Position numbers and translations under genes: made by a program. Source: Youngiibacter multivorans (GTDB lineage: Bacteria; Bacillota; Clostridia; Clostridiales; Clostridiaceae). From it: a DNA stretch of 64,000 nt. Below the pieces are notes generated by a model. That model was not told the origin of the DNA. It made no database searches and was given only the letters and a program-made list of their open reading frames with translations. Of the stretch, positions 1 to 6,830 are shown one piece after another. Numbering within the stretch: position 1 is the first letter of the stretch; every line of letters begins with the position of its first letter. The stretch covers positions 1 through 64,000 of the forward strand of contig NZ_JAGGKC010000022.1 in assembly GCF_017873395.1 (NCBI RefSeq). Direction: 5' to 3'.

Positions 1-2
1 TA

Positions 3-647
3 GCTATGAACAAGACAAAGATAGTTGACTTCAACAAAGAGGACTTCAGCTTCGTGGGATTTGATTTCAAGCACTGGAGAGAGAACAAAAAGGGAGAAAA
101 GTACTTCATGGTAAGCCCTACTATGAAATCCTTGAAAGACTTCAAGAAGAAAATCAAGGATAAAACAGTTAGGAAGCTGACGCTCGGAAAAGAAGAATGG
201 GTTACGAGAGTTAATCCAATAATCCGAGGTAAAGTAAACTACTACCTTAATATTCACAAAGCGGTGCAGCTCAATCTTGCGAGGAAACAGAAAAGCCATT
301 GCTACATAGAGGGCTTCAGCAGGGATCTGCACAGTATTGACAGCTATGTGAGACAGAGGCTCAGAATGTGCATGATCCATACACATCCGTCAGTCAGAAA
401 AGCTTATGCCATGACCACCAAATGGAATATCGAATTCTTTTGCAAGATAGGTCTGGTACCATCCAGTTGGTACTACTACAATAAGATATATGGCTACAAA
501 ATCGAGCAATATGTTGAAAGACAGACAAAGAAGAACAAAGAAAAGTATAATAAGCGGAAGCAGAAGTTAGAAAGTCAAGGGGTTAAGTACTATACAGAAG
601 ACAGGAAAAGGAAAATGGCTAATGCAAAGAGAATTGCATTAACCTGA
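3..647 (+). CDS. Group II intron-encoded protein, C-terminal part (truncated by the window edge)
   Basis: The frame is open to the left edge, so the N-terminal reverse-transcriptase blocks lie outside the window; the first in-frame Met is at position 6. What remains is the end of the RT fold (a FSFVGFDF-type block) and the maturase domain X, seen in the VRKLTLGKEEWVTRVNPIIRG stretch split over residues 55-75 and the YLNIHKAVQ helix. No CxxC-type HNH endonuclease block follows domain X; the protein ends in a basic lysine/arginine-rich tail. In this family the protein binds its own intron RNA, aids splicing and copies the RNA into DNA. Domains V and VI of the intron RNA follow directly, so this is the 3' end of an intron that may be complete outside the window. 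Identification is firm; mobility cannot be judged. Confidence 0.9.
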   Translation, partial: AMNKTKIVDFNKEDFSFVGFDFKHWRENKKGEKYFMVSPTMKSLKDFKKKIKDKTVRKLTLGKEEWVTRVNPIIRGKVNYYLNIHKAVQLNLARKQKSHCYIEGFSRDLHSIDSYVRQRLRMCMIHTHPSVRKAYAMTTKWNIEFFCKIGLVPSSWYYYNKIYGYKIEQYVERQTKKNKEKYNKRKQKLESQGVKYYTEDRKRKMANAKRIALT

Positions 648-671
648 GTTCATTGATTGATATACAAATTG

Positions 672-747
672 GTAAGCCGTATGCGTTAGTAGCGCACGTA
701 CGGTTTGATAAGGGGCTGGCTTAGCAATAAGTCGGCCTACTTTCTTT
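672..747 (+). ncRNA. Group II intron domains V and VI with the 3' splice region
   Basis: Domain V is visible from about 673 to 707: lower-stem strand AAGCCGT (674-680, containing the catalytic AGC triad) pairs with ACGGTTT (700-706), and TGCG/CGCA (682-685 with 693-696) forms the upper stem with a small loop. Domain VI follows at 710-742: GGCTGGCTTA and TAAGTCGGCC pair across a GCAA tetraloop, leaving an unpaired A at 739 as the likely branch point. By the usual 7-8 base distance from branch A to splice site, the intron should end near 746-747. The exact end is inference. The core looks intact, so the RNA may still be able to splice. Confidence 0.8.
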
Positions 748-837
748 AGTCAAACAATGTTTAGAGATATGTAACAGAAATAAAATATGGAAAAGATATA
801 ATGGATAGAGAGGGTATTTATGCATTAGGAGGAGAAC

Positions 838-1449
838 ATGAAGAAGGTTGACTACAAGAAGGACTTCAAGGAACTGTACCTGCCGGGAGAAACACCTGTA
901 ATCATCACCGTTCCAGAACTTTCGTTCATTTATATCGACGGTGAGGGTAATCCCAACAAGGAAGGCTTCCAGAAGGATACTGAGCTGCTATATGCACTTA
1001 GCTATGGAGCAAGGATGTCATACAAATGGCCTGATCCGCCGACTGACTGGTATGAATATACGGTATTCCCGCTGGAGGGTGTATGGGACCTGATTGACAA
1101 AGGAATCTCGCATATCGACAAGGATAATCTGAAATACAGGATCATGATACGGCAGCCGGATTTTCTTGACCAGAGCCTCTTTGAACGTATTGCAGCTGAG
1201 ACCTCAAGGAAAAAGAAGATAGATGCTGCAAGGGCTGGCTTCGGCAGGTTCACAGAAGGGCTTGTATGTCAGATGCTGCACAGAGGAAGCTATGACGATG
1301 AATCAAAGTCATTCGAAATCATGGAGGAATTCTGCAGGAAGAGCGGCTATGAAAGGATGGAGAAGACTCACCGGGAGATATATCTGAGCGACCCAAGAAA
1401 GACAAAGAAAGAAGACCTGAAGACTGTGCTCAGGTTCAGGATAGTTTAA
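838..1449 (+). CDS. GyrI-like small-molecule-binding domain protein
   Basis: A 203-residue soluble protein made almost entirely of one GyrI-like (SOUL/SHV-type effector-binding) domain of the COG4832 kind, recognisable from the PELSFIYIDGEGNPN opening strand and the long central WPDPPTDWYEYTVFPLEGVW region. Relatives bind hydrophobic small molecules or are the sensory half of AraC/MerR regulators; this one has no DNA-binding domain. The start is fixed by AGGAGGAG six bases upstream. A possible -10 (TATAAT, 797-802) precedes it without a good -35. It is followed closely by an SnoaL-like protein and a hemerythrin in the same direction, which suggests one transcript with a stress or detoxification role. 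The ligand is unknown. Confidence 0.75.
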   Translation: MKKVDYKKDFKELYLPGETPVIITVPELSFIYIDGEGNPNKEGFQKDTELLYALSYGARMSYKWPDPPTDWYEYTVFPLEGVWDLIDKGISHIDKDNLKYRIMIRQPDFLDQSLFERIAAETSRKKKIDAARAGFGRFTEGLVCQMLHRGSYDDESKSFEIMEEFCRKSGYERMEKTHREIYLSDPRKTKKEDLKTVLRFRIV

Positions 1450-1471
1450 CAGGCTTTAAGGAGGAGTGAAG

Positions 1472-1948
1472 ATGGACTGGGACGAGGCCGAACATGATGT
1501 CAGGAAGCTTTACGATGCGTGGATTGATAGCTGGAACAGCAAGGATGCGGGCGCCATGGCAGAGATTTGCGACGAAAACTGCACTATCATCGGTTTCGAC
1601 GGCAGCATGATGAGGGGAAGGGCCGAGGTGCACAGCACACTTGAAGCCATCTTCAACAATAATCCTACAGGCAGATATGTCAAGGCTGTCAGAGATGTCG
1701 GTTTTCCCGCTGATGGCATTGCTATAATCAACAGCGTTGTAGGTATGGTGCTGCGTGGAAAGAGCGACATCAATCCAAGCGTGAATGCCGTACAGACAAT
1801 GGTTGCAGTAAACAGGGAACATGGATGGAGGATACTGCATTTCCAGAACACACCTGCCGCGTATCATGGGAGACCGCTTGAGTCAGAAAAGCTTACAGAT
1901 GAGCTCCGGAAGCTGATACCGGATGCGTGGTATTTCGAGAAAAACTGA
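1472..1948 (+). CDS. SnoaL/NTF2-fold protein (SgcJ/DUF4440 type)
   Basis: A 158-residue single-domain protein with the cone-shaped NTF2 fold pattern: N-terminal helices (WDEAEHDVRKLYDAWIDSWN), a DENCTIIGFDG strand, RGRAEVHSTLEAIF helix, and long C-terminal strands ending in GWRILHFQNTPA, as in SgcJ/EcaC-like and DUF4440 proteins. Such proteins are small enzymes or ligand binders; no catalytic set can be assigned here. An in-frame GTG lies six bases upstream, but AAGGAGG (1458-1464) sits seven bases before the ATG at 1472, which I prefer. The gene begins 22 bases after the GyrI-like gene and is probably cotranscribed with it. Confidence 0.7.
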   Translation: MDWDEAEHDVRKLYDAWIDSWNSKDAGAMAEICDENCTIIGFDGSMMRGRAEVHSTLEAIFNNNPTGRYVKAVRDVGFPADGIAIINSVVGMVLRGKSDINPSVNAVQTMVAVNREHGWRILHFQNTPAAYHGRPLESEKLTDELRKLIPDAWYFEKN

Positions 1949-1990
1949 TAGAATTGCACTTGACCGCAACAAAAAAGGAGAGATGACAAC

Positions 1991-2533
1991 ATGGTTGCAA
2001 GCATGGACCTCAGGAATGAGCATGACGGTATATTGCACGGCCTTAGGATACTTGACGAGATTTCAGTTACTCTTCAATCCGGACTGAAAACAGACAAGAA
2101 GGATATTGAAGACCTGGTATGGTTCTTCGGCATGTTCACTGAAAAATGCCATCATGGAAAGGAAGAAGGCTTTTATTTCCCTGCCATTAGAAGTCATAGC
2201 GGCGGTAGTGCGGAAATCACTGACGAGCTTCTGAAAGAGCATGCGGAAGGAAAGAGCATTCTCGCAAGGATGAAGAAGCATTCAGGGTCACCTGAGTTCT
2301 TCAAGATTGCTGAAGAGTATTCAGTACTTCTCAGGAAGCATATCAGGAAGGAGAATGAAGAGCTTTTCCCAATGGGAGATGCTCTGATACCAAAGGAGGA
2401 GCAGGCAAGTCTCCTAGAAGCCTTCGGAAAATTCGAGGATGAGGTAATGGGGGAAGGGACACACGAAAAGCTTCATCTGCTGCTCAAGGAGCTTGAAAGG
2501 AAGTATGTACACAGAAACATTCACATTCTATGA
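1991..2533 (+). CDS. Hemerythrin-domain protein
   Basis: A 180-residue four-helix protein with the ligand pattern of hemerythrin-like di-iron proteins: His11 in the first helix, HHGKEE (His54/55, Glu58), His84, and RKHIRKENEEL (His117, Glu121) before FPMGD. Family members bind a non-haem di-iron centre and serve in oxygen, nitric oxide or iron handling; which one applies here is not shown. It is longer than the 130-residue minimal fold because of a C-terminal helical extension (about residues 135-180). AAAGGAG lies upstream of the ATG. It is the last gene of the 838-2533 cluster and is followed by a hairpin. Confidence 0.8.
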   Translation: MVASMDLRNEHDGILHGLRILDEISVTLQSGLKTDKKDIEDLVWFFGMFTEKCHHGKEEGFYFPAIRSHSGGSAEITDELLKEHAEGKSILARMKKHSGSPEFFKIAEEYSVLLRKHIRKENEELFPMGDALIPKEEQASLLEAFGKFEDEVMGEGTHEKLHLLLKELERKYVHRNIHIL

Positions 2534-2557
2534 AGAAAAGCATATCTCTACATTTAA

Positions 2558-2576
2558 GGCCGGGGAGACCCCGGCC
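2558..2576. terminator. Hairpin between convergent genes
   Basis: GGCCGGGG (2558-2565), AGA loop, CCCCGGCC (2569-2576): a perfect eight-pair G+C stem between convergent genes. Neither side has a strong T-run, so it may act bidirectionally but weakly. Its right arm touches the stop codon of the minus-strand hydrolase. Confidence 0.6.
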
Positions 2577-3379
2577 TATACCATTTCATGCATAAATTCA
2601 TTTATATCGTCTGCCACAGCCTCGGGATACTCCCAGTAGAGCATGTGCCCAAGCCCTTCATGGATTTTAAGACGGGAGTCCCTTATGAGCCTGGCATATT
2701 CCTCCTGATCGGACCTTCCTGTTATCTCATCCTTTCCTCCCCAGATTATGAGGCAGGGAACATTAATATCAGAAATGTTTTCAGGAACTCTCTCAGCAAG
2801 GAGCGAAGCTGTGTATTCCTTCCATACCCATGATGGCATCTTCATTGTTTCCTCAGTCATCATCTCTATAAATCCAGAAGGTACATTCGTTCCGGACAAT
2901 CCTGACACAAAGCCTTTGACAAAGTCCTTGTCAACTTCATCGCCAAACTTTGATATTTCATTATCATATAATTGTCTGAGATTGGGATTTTTACAAAGCT
3001 CCAGCGGGCTCCCCACAAGTATCAGCCCGGATACCTTTTCCGGATATCTCAGTGCAATACTTCTGGCAACAAGTCCTCCGCTTGATGCACCCAGTACTAC
3101 AGCCTTCTCAAACGTGAGCTTGTTTAAAAGCTCTGACACGTCATCAGCCATTTCTTTGCTGTCATAGCCACTTTCCGGCTTATCCGAATCACCATGCCCT
3201 CTGAGAGTAGGTGCGATTATCCTGATGCTTTTATCCAAATACGGCAATAACAGCTCGAATGCATGCCAGGAATCAGCGATGCCGTGTATTAGTACAAGTG
3301 GCATCCCCCTGGATTCACCTGAATCAATATACTTCAGCGAAACTCCATCCCTTACCAGCATATTATTTTCATTAATCAT
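2576..3379 (-). CDS. Alpha/beta hydrolase
   Basis: A 267-residue alpha/beta-hydrolase of the epoxide-hydrolase/3-oxoadipate enol-lactonase type. Visible are the oxyanion-side LVLIHGIADSWH, the nucleophile elbow GASSGG, an acid residue in WGGKDEITG and the catalytic histidine in GLGHMLYWEYP. It would be a soluble cytoplasmic esterase- or lactonase-like enzyme; the substrate cannot be told. An upstream TTG extends the frame by six codons, but AAGGAG sits ten bases before the ATG at 3379, so I use that. It is separated by 33 bases from the sugar dehydrogenase upstream and may be cotranscribed with it. Confidence 0.85.
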   Translation of the reverse strand: MINENNMLVRDGVSLKYIDSGESRGMPLVLIHGIADSWHAFELLLPYLDKSIRIIAPTLRGHGDSDKPESGYDSKEMADDVSELLNKLTFEKAVVLGASSGGLVARSIALRYPEKVSGLILVGSPLELCKNPNLRQLYDNEISKFGDEVDKDFVKGFVSGLSGTNVPSGFIEMMTEETMKMPSWVWKEYTASLLAERVPENISDINVPCLIIWGGKDEITGRSDQEEYARLIRDSRLKIHEGLGHMLYWEYPEAVADDINEFMHEMV

Positions 3380-3412
3380 AGCCTTATCTCCTTGCAATTG
3401 GATAATATTCTA

Positions 3413-4579
3413 TCAATTTCCGGCCGTTATCCTGAACAGTTTCCCGGAGTAGTCGACTATTATGGTTTCACCATTTTTGTCCAGTCCGAAGGATGATACG
3501 TTAAATCCTGTATCAAGTATCTTCCTGGATTGTTTTAATTCAAAATCATACGCCCATACCCTTCCGGTCACGAAATCTCCGTATACATAATCTCCATGAA
3601 GCTCCCTGAGAAGTTCGCCCCGGTATATGTATCCACCTGTCACCGATTTTCCTTCAGGGTGCTGATATTCAGTTACAGGAGGAATGAGGCTCCCCTTGTC
3701 AGTCACCTTGTCATCTTTGTATACGGAAGTACCCTCCATGATATTCCAGCCATAGTTTCCTCCGGAGAATATCTCATCGATCTCTTCAATCCGGTTTTGT
3801 CCGACATCACCGGCCATTATTTTTCCAGTCACTTCATCGATACTGAATTTCCAGGGGTTTCTCAATCCATAAGCGAAGATCTCCGGCAGTGCACCTCCTT
3901 TACCGTCAGCGAACGGGTTGTCTGAAGGTATGGAATAGTTCTTCGTTCCGAATTTCTTGTCGATATCTATCCTTAGCAGCTTCCCGTATATCCTCGACAA
4001 ATTCTGTGAATTGCCCTGCGGATCTCCGGCACCGCCACCGTCACCTACTGCAATATAAAGATACCCATCGTTTCCAAAGGCAATGTGACCTCCGTTATGG
4101 TTGCTGTAAGGCTGAGGGAATGACATGATTACTTCACCTTTCGATGATTCGATTACAGTGTCGTTTTCGGTTGTATAGTTGACATAGTAAATTCCGTTAT
4201 CTTCATAATCAGGATGAAAGGTAAAGCCAAGCAGCCCTCGTTCAGTTGCAGAAACGGAAACCCTGGATGTCAGGTCAGCAAATATACTGAAGTCTTTCAC
4301 GTCTTCATTTTCCTCAAATTCAAGTATAAGTCCGCCTCTCTCAACTACATATGCCTTATCATTTGCTTCGGACCAGACATATTCCAGCGGCTGATTGAAG
4401 GTTAGGGCAGGGTAAGCCTCTACAATCTGGTAGCTTTCAGGTGCTGGCTGCAGGGTAGGCGAAGCTGATCCTTGGGTTGGCAAAGAGGCTTCCGTTGATG
4501 AAGGCTTTGGAGAAGCATTGGTGCAGGCTGATAAGATTATGGGTAGTGCCAGCAGGGCACCTAATATCCTGGTTTTCAT
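3413..4579 (-). CDS. PQQ-type sugar/aldose dehydrogenase-like lipoprotein
   Basis: A 388-residue exported lipoprotein: signal peptide with lipobox LSAC (Cys19), then a Thr/Ser/Pro-rich linker, then a six-bladed propeller of the soluble glucose/sorbosone dehydrogenase family. Motifs seen are GDGGGAGDP, YGLRNPWKF, GDVGQNRIEEID and GGNYGWN, plus GGYIYRG near the end. Family members oxidise sugars with PQQ at the cell surface, but many Firmicute copies lack proven cofactor or activity, and no PQQ synthesis genes are in this window. GGAGG lies nine bases before the ATG. The function should be treated as a propeller lipoprotein with possible dehydrogenase activity. Confidence 0.8.
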   Translation of the reverse strand: MKTRILGALLALPIILSACTNASPKPSSTEASLPTQGSASPTLQPAPESYQIVEAYPALTFNQPLEYVWSEANDKAYVVERGGLILEFEENEDVKDFSIFADLTSRVSVSATERGLLGFTFHPDYEDNGIYYVNYTTENDTVIESSKGEVIMSFPQPYSNHNGGHIAFGNDGYLYIAVGDGGGAGDPQGNSQNLSRIYGKLLRIDIDKKFGTKNYSIPSDNPFADGKGGALPEIFAYGLRNPWKFSIDEVTGKIMAGDVGQNRIEEIDEIFSGGNYGWNIMEGTSVYKDDKVTDKGSLIPPVTEYQHPEGKSVTGGYIYRGELLRELHGDYVYGDFVTGRVWAYDFELKQSRKILDTGFNVSSFGLDKNGETIIVDYSGKLFRITAGN

Positions 4580-4696
4580 ATGAATCCTCCTTGATCATTG
4601 TAAGACAAGAATAACATTTTACACAATTTGATTTCTGAACATTCTGACAACACTTGTTTAACCTTTTTCTGGAGAAACTGGAATGCTTTCAGGTGA

Positions 4697-4705
4697 TGGT
4701 ATAAT
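4697..4705 (+). promoter_or_regulatory. Extended -10 promoter candidate for the CAP lipoprotein
   Basis: TGG followed by TATAAT at 4700-4705 makes an extended -10 element about 80 bases before the CAP-domain gene. No convincing -35 is present at 17 bases, which extended -10 promoters tolerate. Confidence 0.45.
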
Positions 4706-4785
4706 CATGGTAGGGATGATAAATATAAAGAGATTAAAATATTGCTGTGTAATGGCTCTGTACAGCAAGGTATCAGGAGGGCAAA

Positions 4786-5445
4786 ATGAACAAGATGAAA
4801 TTTTATAGATACCATATGTTTCCGAAGCTGTTTGCAGCTATTCTGCTTTCATTGTCTATAGCAGGGTGCAGCTATGCCGACCTGGATTTTTTGTTTGATA
4901 GAACTCCATCGGTTTCTGAAACGGTGACTCATGTCAAGGTTCCTTTTGCCCCTGTGAGGATAGCTGAGGAGCTTGAAAGGCTTCCGGAAAAATATGGATA
5001 CACCTATGATGAGGAGGGGGAACAGGAACTCCTTGAAATGATCAACAGCTACAGGAGGGAGAATGGTCTTCAGGCACTTGAGGTCAGAGATAACCTCCAT
5101 GCTTCTGCACGGTACAAATCCAATGCGATGCTCCAGCTGAACTACTTTGAACATACCAATCCGAATTTTGAAGACAGGGGATTCGACTACCTTCTTTGGG
5201 ATGTGTTCGGACTGAAATATACTGTAATCGGTGAAAATCTGGCATCTGTCGGAAAATCAGGTACTGGTGAGGTAATTGGTGTAGCCGAGCTGTTTGAAGG
5301 CTGGAAATCCTCACCTGACCACAACGCCCAGATGCTTAATCCGGATTTCAGGTATACAGGCATCGGATTGGTTAGGTCAACCTCCTCCGGGTCAAGATTC
5401 AAGGGGTACATGACTCTTTTGGGGACCCAGCATTTCGGTTATTGA
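4786..5445 (+). CDS. CAP (SCP-like) domain lipoprotein
   Basis: A 219-residue protein with a signal peptide ending in the lipobox SIAGC, so probably anchored to the outer face of the membrane. The CAP domain occupies about residues 80-215: ELLEMINSYRRENGL helix, the FEHTNP histidine, the GENLA block and WKSSPDHNAQML, which carries the second conserved histidine. Bacterial CAP proteins are secreted and of largely unproven activity (lipid or peptide binding, cell-wall association). It stands alone between divergent and unrelated neighbours. A strong AGGAGGG ribosome site precedes the ATG. Confidence 0.85.
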   Translation: MNKMKFYRYHMFPKLFAAILLSLSIAGCSYADLDFLFDRTPSVSETVTHVKVPFAPVRIAEELERLPEKYGYTYDEEGEQELLEMINSYRRENGLQALEVRDNLHASARYKSNAMLQLNYFEHTNPNFEDRGFDYLLWDVFGLKYTVIGENLASVGKSGTGEVIGVAELFEGWKSSPDHNAQMLNPDFRYTGIGLVRSTSSGSRFKGYMTLLGTQHFGY

Positions 5446-5466
5446 AAATGTATTTTTATTTCATGG

Positions 5467-5497
5467 TTGACCTTGACGTAGCGTAAAGGTGTATATT
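5467..5497 (+). promoter_or_regulatory. MerR-type promoter with dyad operator for the TipA-like gene
   Basis: TTGACC (5467-5472) and TATATT (5492-5497) are 19 bases apart, the overlong spacer typical of MerR-activated promoters. Inside the spacer is a near-perfect dyad at 5470-5490: left arm ACCTTGACG, centre TAG, right arm CGTAAAGGT. The arms match at eight of nine positions. This points to autoregulation by the downstream MerR protein. Confidence 0.75.
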
Positions 5498-5517
5498 CAC
5501 TATGAAGGGAGGCCGTC

Positions 5518-6282
5518 ATGGAATATACGATACAGAAACTGGCCGGTCTGGCAAAAATAAGCACAAGAACACTCAGATACTACGACGAAATTGGACTTTT
5601 GAAGCCGCTAAGGACGAGTTCTTCAGGCTACAGGATATATGGTGAGAAGGAAATTGCGAGGCTACAGCAGATCCTTTTCTACAGGGAGCTTGGACTGCCT
5701 CTGGAAAAGATTGGAGAGATAGTTACTTCCGACACCTTTGATGAAGGAAAAGCACTGCAGGAGCACAAGCGAAGCCTTAAGGAGCGGAAGAAGCAGATCG
5801 AAGAGCTTCTAACCAATGTCGAGAGAAGCATCGAGGATTATGAAGGGAGGACAAAAATGAAGGACAAGCAAAGATTCGAGGGATTCAAGAAGAATCTCGT
5901 TGAAGAAAATGACAGGAAATATGGCGCTGAAGTAAGGCAGAAGTATGGTGACGAGGTCTACGAAAAGTCAAATGCCAAGGTTATGGGGATGACTGAGGCA
6001 GACTACGAAAGAGCCCAGAAGCTCGCTTCAGACATAATTTCGACGCTGCACCTTGCTATGGAAGGCGGAGATCCTGCTTCAGATTTGGCACAGAAGGCAG
6101 CTTCTCTTCACAAGGAGTGGCTTACCATGTACTGGGACAAGTATTCACCTGAAGCACATGCCGGACTCGCACAGATGTATGTGGACGATGAAAGATTCAA
6201 GGCCTATTATGACAAGGAAAAGCCAGGGACTGCAGAATTCCTGAGAGATGCAGTTATAGTATTTACCGGCATGAACCAATAA
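5518..6282 (+). CDS. MerR-family regulator with TipAS drug-binding domain
   Basis: A 254-residue transcription factor. Residues 1-70 are a MerR winged-helix (YTIQKLAGLAKISTRTLRYY, then DEIGLLKP); residues about 75-115 are the dimerising coiled coil; residues about 120-250 are a TipAS helical domain (ADYERAQKLASDII to PEAHAGLAQMYVDDERFKAYYD), which in TipA and Mta-like proteins binds thiopeptides or other drugs. It likely activates its own promoter by untwisting the 19-base spacer described just upstream. No efflux pump is adjacent, so any other target lies elsewhere. Followed by a strong terminator. Confidence 0.9.
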   Translation: MEYTIQKLAGLAKISTRTLRYYDEIGLLKPLRTSSSGYRIYGEKEIARLQQILFYRELGLPLEKIGEIVTSDTFDEGKALQEHKRSLKERKKQIEELLTNVERSIEDYEGRTKMKDKQRFEGFKKNLVEENDRKYGAEVRQKYGDEVYEKSNAKVMGMTEADYERAQKLASDIISTLHLAMEGGDPASDLAQKAASLHKEWLTMYWDKYSPEAHAGLAQMYVDDERFKAYYDKEKPGTAEFLRDAVIVFTGMNQ

Positions 6283-6312
6283 AAAGACTGGTTTAAATGA
6301 CTCCATGGGAAT

Positions 6313-6340
6313 GCTCCGCTTTCAGCGGAGCGTTTTTTTT
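6313..6340 (+). terminator. Rho-independent terminator after the TipA-like gene
   Basis: GCTCCGCT (6313-6320), TTC loop, AGCGGAGC (6324-6331), then G and eight T residues. Confidence 0.93.
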
Positions 6341-6830
6341 GGACGGAACTTGAATTACTTGTCTGCGAGATATATTATTAGGTTAGACGGACTGTTATGC
6401 AAACGTTTATTGTCTGACATTTGAAGGATTAGATTTAATTAATTTTTTTGATGCAGGCAAAGTTGAAAGTATGCGTACTTTCTTATAAATATGAGAAATA
6501 TGTATATTATGATATTAAAAAGATAATATTAATGCACGTTTCACGAAGTTTAATGCATCTTAAAGAAATTTGAAAAACTGTGGAAACGTTGGTGCTCTAG
6601 GTTCGGAGTTGCATATTGATAGCAATTTACCCTCATCCGTTTACGAATAATCATTTATTTCACGTGTATTTCGACTATTTGAAAATAATTCTGCCGCGTT
6701 TTTGTGTAAATGTTAACGCCTGACTAAAATTTTTTATGTATAAACTGTAAATATTGAAAATAATTATGAACTGTGCTAAAGTTAGAAAATACTAGGTAAC
6801 TAGTTAAAAAAGTTCAAAGGAGGATTTTTC
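6341..6830. other. 490-base AT-rich intergenic control region upstream of oppA
   Basis: No gene is seen here. It holds a palindrome AAACGTTT at 6401-6408, a perfect inverted repeat GAAAGTA-TGCG-TACTTTC at 6465-6482, two copies of TTAATGCA near 6530 and 6552, and a 12-base direct repeat TTGAAAATAATT at 6679-6690 and 6754-6765. The second copy covers the -35 of the likely oppA promoter. The length and density of repeats suggest control by several regulators. Confidence 0.6.
6754..6782 (+). promoter_or_regulatory. Promoter candidate for the opp operon
   Basis: TTGAAA (6754-6759) and TAAAGT (6777-6782) are separated by 17 bases, with TGC immediately before the -10 making it an extended -10. It lies about 50 bases before oppA. 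Confidence 0.6.

Noticed and set aside
3413..4579. Proven PQQ glucose dehydrogenase
   Set aside because: The propeller matches the family, but no PQQ genes are seen and many Firmicute copies lack tested activity, so only a family-level call is made.
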